Assembly: GCA_963169595.1 (NCBI GenBank)
Contig: CAUJFM010000391.1
Span: forward strand, 1-10,735
Direction: 5' to 3'
Origin: Bacteroidota bacterium
Lineage (GTDB): Bacteria; Bacteroidota; Bacteroidia; Flavobacteriales_F; PHOS-HE28
Length of the DNA: 10,735 nt
Shown here: in pieces, positions 6,253 to 10,735 of the stretch
Position numbering within the stretch: the first letter of the stretch is position 1
Layout: every line of letters starts with the position of its first letter
Program-made: the position numbers and the translations under genes
The notes under the pieces: model-generated
Database searches by the model: none
Told to the model about the DNA's origin: nothing
What the model saw: the letters and a program-made list of their open reading frames with translations, nothing else

Positions 6253-9200
6253 CTACCCCATGTGGTAATCAACGGCTTGTTCCATTTCTTGACGAGTCTT
6301 CCAAAAGCGAGCACTAATAGCGAAATCCTCTGCAATCCTCCTAAGCATGGCTGCTGTTCTAAAATGAGTGAGTTCTACAGCCTTTGCAAAGGTGGCGTAC
6401 CGCTCTGACAGGACCCGCTCGCTATGGCCACCATCCGAAGAAGTCACGCCACGGCTGTTGTACACCTCGTTCGCTATCCCCCTTTCGAGATCATCGCTTT
6501 GCAGCTTCTCGATCAGACCTCGCACTGCGGCGCATGGCCAAGTGCCGTCCCCATCAGACGGGGAGTAGCGCAATTTCTCACCGAACGGATAGTCGCTCCA
6601 CATCTTTCCCTTTGCGGCGACCGCAGCTACGGCTTTTCTGTACCATGTCTCCAGACCTTCTTCTGAGACGCTACCATCGTCGTTCAACGCAGGCATTTTC
6701 TTCCAGCCTTCGAGGACTTCATAGGCCCGCATTGCCAAACGTCTTTCCTGCTCTGTAGGCACTCGTTCAGGATCCTGCACAGGTCGGTTCATGAATGAGA
6801 GGATGTCTGCGAATGGCTCAGGATCCTTGGCCATTTCAGCATACAGCACAAGCTCTTCTCCTTCAAGAATGCTGAAGAACTGCCACTCGATAAGCGCCAC
6901 ACGCTGGCGATCGGCGTCCTCCCGCTTGGATAGGACTCTGTGGGCCTCGGTGATGGTATGATCCGGCATCCACACTTCCTTTTGTTCATCGGCATAAGTG
7001 CGAATGCATGCCTCCATTGCTGTTGTGAGAAGCTCCGTTGGCGCTTCGCACTTCTCTCCCCGACCGTGTCTGAGGACGGCCGTCAAGCATCGCAATGGTT
7101 TGCCGTTCTCAAGGAATCGCTCCGCCGCGAATAACGATCTATCCGCATCCATGCTTCCCTGCGGCATACATGTCTTCCAATAAGCGCTCTGGGTCGCGGC
7201 GCCCAAGGAAGCAACGCGTTCCCACGATGCTGGCTCGAACGGTAGTGATGCGAAGAACGTGGCCTTCTTTTGCTCTGACCACTGACGCCATTCCTTCTTC
7301 TCCATTGTGGCATCAACCCAATCCCAGCCACTCTTTCTTTGGAGGGCACTAACCAACGCGCGACCAAACCACGCGCTCTTGGGATCAGAATGACCAACGG
7401 ACCAGTCCAATAACGCAAATTCGTCTGCCGTGCTCAAATTGATTCGTCCACAAGCATCACCTAAGAGGCCCGTGCTTTCTGCGACTAAGGTCAGGCTCTG
7501 AAGCCCCTCTACTCCACTGTGCTCAAGTATGGCTTCAGCGGCTTCCGCTGTTAGGCGGTTTTGTACCTCTTCATAGCCGCGCACATCCTCGGCTGGTAGG
7601 CTGGGCGATCCAGTGAAGAGCCAGCGGTGGCGAAGTTGCGGATCCAATGGTTCAAAACGAACCATTTGGGCCTGCAATAGCCGCAACAGATCGCTGGGCA
7701 TGGAGCTTGGTTGGTTCCGATACGTGGTGTGATGAATATGTAGATCACGCAACTCATCCCAAACGGCCATTCGCTGCTCACCAGACCAGTCTGACAGGTC
7801 GATCTCGGAAAGGTGCTTTATGGCCTTCTCGAAGAAAGGCCGTGAGGCACGATCAAGGCAATCGCAGAGCCGAACACAGCGGTCAGGGTTGTTCCCAGCG
7901 TCCTTTACTAGCCAAGTACTGACCCTATTAAGAAGTGCATTCACCTCTTCGCCCGTGTAGAATGTCCGACGCTCTGAAGACCAATCTCTCCACCGAGGAA
8001 CGTGAGTGTAGTGCAATGCGGCTCGCGTGTGATTGGGCATGATCGTGATGAACAACCTATACGCTTCGGCTGGTCGGCGCTGGCGAAGTCCCTCCATGAC
8101 TTTCAATCGGTCATCCACACTGCTGTTCGAGTTCTGCACCCATGGCTGCATGATGTGGTACAGGCTATCCAACGGTCTGTTCGTTTGCTTCTTGATGGGA
8201 TCCAATGGGATCAAGCCTGCAAGGAGATCAGCTGCACGCGCCAGATGCTCTGACTTCCATGCCAGCGTTTCCAGCGCCCAGATGAGGCCGACGTAGTAGG
8301 TGCGGCCGAAGAGAACCTCTTCATCCTCAAGGAACAGCGCCGCGAGTGGCGATGGAATGAGCTTCAACCCTTTATCGACGGCGTTCATGAAAACTACTGG
8401 GGCGGCCTCGGCGAAGGCAGGGAGGTGATCGCTCAGACTAGCCCATACCCGCCAGTCGGCATTCGCTGCGGCGAAGACATCATGGAGGATCCGAACGGGC
8501 GCGTGCTCAAGGGTAGTTCCGTCAGCCAATTTGATCTCGCTACCTCTCGCTCCCATGAAGGCGAGACTTTCCACTAGTCCGCGCTTAAGGTCATCAGATA
8601 CGTACGGATGCAGACCCCGTATCTGAGCATACATGCGTTCTTGCGGTGGAAGATCCAAGCTAGGAAGTGGTCTCTTCAACACATCCCCTACAACCTGACC
8701 GAACAATTGCAAGTGCTCAGAGGTGATGTGCTTCCTCAATTGTGCCCACAGGTCTTCTTGCGACACAACGTACCAAGTCTTGCCTACCAACCTGATGGGC
8801 GCATCCGGCTCGTTCGCCCACTTCAGGAGTTCGGAGCGCAGCGCATCATAGCTCTGTCCACTGAGGGTCTCCATGACCCTTCGATCACCTTCATTTCGAT
8901 CGGTCCCTTCCGACCATGAGCCAGCTAGGAGAGCGGGCACGAGAACATCGTTCGCGTTGTTCCTCGCCCAACGAGGCTCATAGACCGATCGCACCTCTGC
9001 AAGCCTTCTCCGCAAGCTCATTAGGCTTTTGTGACCCGTGAAAGCCAGCGAACGCAAGTCTCCAGCCTTGCATCCCATATCCTTCAGTGCTTTCGTCGCC
9101 TCCGCGCGGCTGATGGGCGGTAATTGCACAGCGCCGTCCTCGATGGCATCGCTTCGATCCAACGGGATGACTATTGTATGGCCTGAACGAGCGGCTTGGT

Positions 9201-10044
9201 CAACACCGCTGCGGTCGTCGAACATCGGTATGAGCACGAGCGGGGATGTGCTGAGCGAATAGAGGTCCCATGCGGCGCGACTATTAACGATGAGCGTACG
9301 TGCGGCGATGGCCTCCTTGGCTGGCTCGGGCATTCCCAGGACCGTGGCAAGCACGAATGCTTGAACCTCCTCTCTGGTCTCTCCCTTTAACATGACGACT
9401 TGTGGCGGTCCATTCAGTTGGCCGATGAGTTGCTCCACTTGCTTAGCGCGGCCTGCTTTGACCAGGCTTGGAGTCAGAGGGCGCCTGGCGACGTTGGCCC
9501 AAGCCGACCATGCTGCATCAACGCTCGCGATCTCTAGCGGCTTCTTGCCAAGCAACTCGGAGAGCCATACGTGTACGCTGACAGGTGCGGATTCCAACCA
9601 AGTCTCAATATCAGTGGCATCGTAAGCGACCACTTTACGCCATTGCCTAGTGCCCTTCGCGTTGTGGGTCTTCTCCCAAGCCTTCTTGCCTGGCCATCTT
9701 CGTGCGGTTACGCAGACGTATGTAATACTGCTTCGCTCCTTCTTGCTAGGCACGGATTCAATCCGGGTCTTCAGATCATCGTTAGCCTTCGTCAGTATGT
9801 CATTCCTAACACTGACTTCCCAGCCGGACTTACCCTTAGGGATATGGGTAGTCCTCGACGGGCTATCCAAGTAACCATCCCAGTAGGGTTCCTGGATCCC
9901 CTCATCGGATGAGAACCTGATCGCATTGAATGGGATCCCGCTGGCGAGAGCCAGTTTCCTGATAAGCTTTGGCAGCAGCGCACGCGACTCAAGCGTATTC
10001 GCCCATTGTGCGATATCTGTTGCATTTACCAAATGTGCATGCAT
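6253..10044 (-). CDS. Large REase-like / degenerate-NTPase / helical-repeat protein, putative defence protein
   Basis: A 1263-residue, uninterrupted protein of a large family I recall from diverse bacteria but whose function I do not know. Residues 1-165 resemble a PD-(D/E)XK nuclease-like module: DIAQWANTLE, LLPKLIRKL, GIQEPYWDGYLD (Asp56), IPKGKSGWEVS (Glu76), KANDDLKTR, then YVCVTARRWPGKKAW and VVAYDATDIETWL. Residues about 195-345 look like a degenerate NTPase domain: VVMLKGETREEVQAF stands where a P-loop would be but has no GK[ST], and SPLVLIPMFDD (267-277) resembles a Walker B strand. Residues about 366-440 (LLAGSWSEG ... GKTWYVVSQEDLW) may be a winged helix. Residues about 450-1263 are helical and Trp-rich, like a solenoid, ending in a block with NEVYNSRGV (1192-1200), GGHSER (1205-1210) and ERY. 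The order effector-NTPase-wHTH-repeats resembles STAND proteins. No signal or membrane segment is seen. It stands alone, in sequence of lower GC than its neighbours. Confidence 0.85.
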   Translation of the reverse strand: MHAHLVNATDIAQWANTLESRALLPKLIRKLALASGIPFNAIRFSSDEGIQEPYWDGYLDSPSRTTHIPKGKSGWEVSVRNDILTKANDDLKTRIESVPSKKERSSITYVCVTARRWPGKKAWEKTHNAKGTRQWRKVVAYDATDIETWLESAPVSVHVWLSELLGKKPLEIASVDAAWSAWANVARRPLTPSLVKAGRAKQVEQLIGQLNGPPQVVMLKGETREEVQAFVLATVLGMPEPAKEAIAARTLIVNSRAAWDLYSLSTSPLVLIPMFDDRSGVDQAARSGHTIVIPLDRSDAIEDGAVQLPPISRAEATKALKDMGCKAGDLRSLAFTGHKSLMSLRRRLAEVRSVYEPRWARNNANDVLVPALLAGSWSEGTDRNEGDRRVMETLSGQSYDALRSELLKWANEPDAPIRLVGKTWYVVSQEDLWAQLRKHITSEHLQLFGQVVGDVLKRPLPSLDLPPQERMYAQIRGLHPYVSDDLKRGLVESLAFMGARGSEIKLADGTTLEHAPVRILHDVFAAANADWRVWASLSDHLPAFAEAAPVVFMNAVDKGLKLIPSPLAALFLEDEEVLFGRTYYVGLIWALETLAWKSEHLARAADLLAGLIPLDPIKKQTNRPLDSLYHIMQPWVQNSNSSVDDRLKVMEGLRQRRPAEAYRLFITIMPNHTRAALHYTHVPRWRDWSSERRTFYTGEEVNALLNRVSTWLVKDAGNNPDRCVRLCDCLDRASRPFFEKAIKHLSEIDLSDWSGEQRMAVWDELRDLHIHHTTYRNQPSSMPSDLLRLLQAQMVRFEPLDPQLRHRWLFTGSPSLPAEDVRGYEEVQNRLTAEAAEAILEHSGVEGLQSLTLVAESTGLLGDACGRINLSTADEFALLDWSVGHSDPKSAWFGRALVSALQRKSGWDWVDATMEKKEWRQWSEQKKATFFASLPFEPASWERVASLGAATQSAYWKTCMPQGSMDADRSLFAAERFLENGKPLRCLTAVLRHGRGEKCEAPTELLTTAMEACIRTYADEQKEVWMPDHTITEAHRVLSKREDADRQRVALIEWQFFSILEGEELVLYAEMAKDPEPFADILSFMNRPVQDPERVPTEQERRLAMRAYEVLEGWKKMPALNDDGSVSEEGLETWYRKAVAAVAAKGKMWSDYPFGEKLRYSPSDGDGTWPCAAVRGLIEKLQSDDLERGIANEVYNSRGVTSSDGGHSERVLSERYATFAKAVELTHFRTAAMLRRIAEDFAISARFWKTRQEMEQAVDYHMG

Positions 10045-10372
10045 GGCCGTATGTCGTGGTTGATGGCAAACTCGTCACCTTGCCAAAAGCAAAATAGGGC
10101 TGCACCTAGGCTAATTGATAGCCATAGTTTTCCACAGCGCGGGGTAATGCCAGTTCTAGGCTTACGCATGTTAACCGACCATATCGAAAGCCCGGCGAGC
10201 TTTACATGTGGCGCCCCATTTGTTAGAAGCGTGTTAGGCGGCACATTCTGTGCGTAGGCTTCGGCCTGCGTTCCACTGGAGCAGGAACCCGGTAGCCTGA
10301 GGCAACCCCGGCCTCCGCAAATCCAACACCGCTTGTAGCCTTACCAGCCCCGTGCAAACTGCACCAAAACAA
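10045..10372. other. Gene-poor upstream region of the large gene
   Basis: These 328 bases lie between the large gene's start and the terminator of the right-edge gene. I see no convincing gene; open frames of 60-83 codons on both strands lack family features. On the minus strand a -7-like TGCTTTTG (five of six to TAnnTTTG, 10083-10090) lies about 38 bp upstream of the ATG at 10044 and may be its promoter, though the evidence is weak. Small dyads are GGCTA-ATTGA-TAGCC (10109-10123) and the UUCG hairpin listed separately. The reverse complement of GGGCGCCAC is at 10208-10216. Confidence 0.45.
10253..10270 (+). other. Hairpin with UUCG tetraloop
   Basis: CGTAGGC-TTCG-GCCTGCG forms a 7-bp stem (one T-G wobble) closing a C(UUCG)G tetraloop when transcribed on the plus strand, an exceptionally stable RNA loop. 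No T-run follows on either strand, so it does not look like an intrinsic terminator. It may be a structural end of the inserted stretch or part of an untranslated RNA. Confidence 0.4.
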
Positions 10373-10400
10373 GAACGGCCCCGCCGAGCCGGGGCCGTTC
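10373..10400 (-). terminator. Intrinsic terminator of the FN3-domain gene
   Basis: GAACGGCCCCG and CGGGGCCGTTC form a perfect 11-bp stem around a 6-base loop. On the minus strand the stem is followed by TTGTTTTGG, a T-rich tail. It lies 44 bp past the stop of the minus-strand gene at the right edge, so it should end that transcript. It also marks where host-like sequence resumes. Confidence 0.85.
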
Positions 10401-10416
10401 ATCATTAGACGTGCAT

Positions 10417-10430
10417 CTGCCCTAGGGCAG
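10417..10430. repeat. Perfect 14-bp palindrome
   Basis: CTGCCCTAGGGCAG is its own reverse complement. It sits in the 3' untranslated part of the right-edge gene, between its stop (10445-10447) and its terminator. It could fold as a small hairpin or be a protein site; no T-run follows. Confidence 0.4.
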
Positions 10431-10444
10431 GAAACCGATGGGCA

Positions 10445-10735
10445 CTAACGCACCAGCGTGAAGGCCACATCGCTCCAAGGGCTCTTCCCCTTGGTACCGA
10501 TGGCGCGCACCCGGAACCAGTGCACCTGGGCGCTGGCCAGGCCGGACACCACGTGCTTGATGCGCGTGGTCTCGGCGACCTGCTTCCATGCGCCGGCGTC
10601 GTCGGGCGATACGCCGTTGTGCTCGATCACATAGATCGATGCACCACGGGTGGTGGCCCAATCCAGGCGCGCTTCGCCGATGTGGTCGCTGATGCGGGCA
10701 CGCAACTTCAGCGGCATGGGAAGCCCTTCCGAAGA
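10445..10735 (-). CDS. Fibronectin type III domain protein, C-terminal part (gene runs off the window)
   Basis: Ninety-six codons of the 3' end of a gene that enters from the right edge. The frame is open through 10735, so the Met at 10717 is internal and not the start (six codons, SSEGLP, precede it). The visible part reads as one FN3-like beta sandwich: LKLRARISDHIGEARLDWATT, YVIEHNG, AWKQVAETTRIKHVVSGL and HWFRVRAIGTKGKSPWSDV. The RVRAIGTKGKSPWSD string is the typical end of an FN3 module. FN3 modules mediate binding and are often found in surface or secreted proteins, but the rest of the protein is needed to say more. A strong terminator follows at 10373-10400. The TAG stop is at 10445-10447. 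Confidence 0.7.
   Translation of the reverse strand, partial: SSEGLPMPLKLRARISDHIGEARLDWATTRGASIYVIEHNGVSPDDAGAWKQVAETTRIKHVVSGLASAQVHWFRVRAIGTKGKSPWSDVAFTLVR

Noticed and set aside
10173..10238. Possible integron attC site, because GTTAGGC (10232-10238) fits the GTTRRRY core.
   Set aside because: No matching RYYYAAC partner or attC-like arm was found on the other side, and a 3.8-kb gene is far larger than usual cassettes.
10026..10244. A 72-codon minus-strand frame overlapping the start of the large gene.
   Set aside because: No recognisable domain, and it overlaps the large gene, whose N-terminus looks like its family. Probably a chance frame.
10223..10405. A 60-codon minus-strand frame beginning past the terminator.
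   Set aside because: It runs through the terminator stem-loop at 10373-10400 and has no family features.

Overview
The window looks like a chromosomal stretch of a high-GC member of the Bacteroidota, probably a Flavobacteriales-type environmental lineage. This is an inference from three things: several genes have a TAnnTTTG-like -7 promoter element almost touching the start codon and no Shine-Dalgarno sequence; there is a short Crp/Fnr regulator of the type common in Bacteroidota; and there are small proteins with a CxxC ... DFT ... CG domain followed by one hydrophobic segment, which I associate with Bacteroidota. Lines counted by eye are near 70% GC in the left half.

Left half (1-5983), ordinary host-like sequence. 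A YtcJ-like amidohydrolase predicted to be a lipoprotein (35-1735) is followed on the same strand by two tandem paralogous small membrane-associated proteins (1787-2305 and 2310-2834). These run tail-to-tail into a DinB-like protein (2838-3419, minus). Upstream of the DinB gene is a perfect FNR-type dyad (TTGAT-N4-ATCAA). Next comes a GA-rich degenerate repeat tract (about 3501-3681). A MazEF toxin-antitoxin operon (3807-4366) follows, whose promoter overlaps a 19-bp near-palindrome. MazF runs tail-to-tail into a Crp/Fnr-family regulator (4371-4937, minus), which is divergent from a zinc-dependent aspartoacylase/succinylglutamate-desuccinylase-like enzyme (5000-5983, plus).

Right half (about 5984-10372), a stretch of lower GC (sampled lines about 48-60%) that looks acquired. 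It contains one very large gene (6253-10044, minus, 1263 aa). The protein has a restriction-endonuclease-like N-terminus, a degenerate NTPase-like region, a possible winged-helix region and a long helical C-terminal half. This plan resembles STAND-type defence proteins, but the P-loop is not canonical. I do not know an experimentally assigned function for the family. It is the best candidate here for an undescribed system. The flanks (5984-6252 and 10045-10372) hold no convincing gene; they share a 9-bp inverted match.

Right edge: the 3' end of a fibronectin type III-domain gene (minus, running off the window) with a strong intrinsic terminator at 10373-10400.
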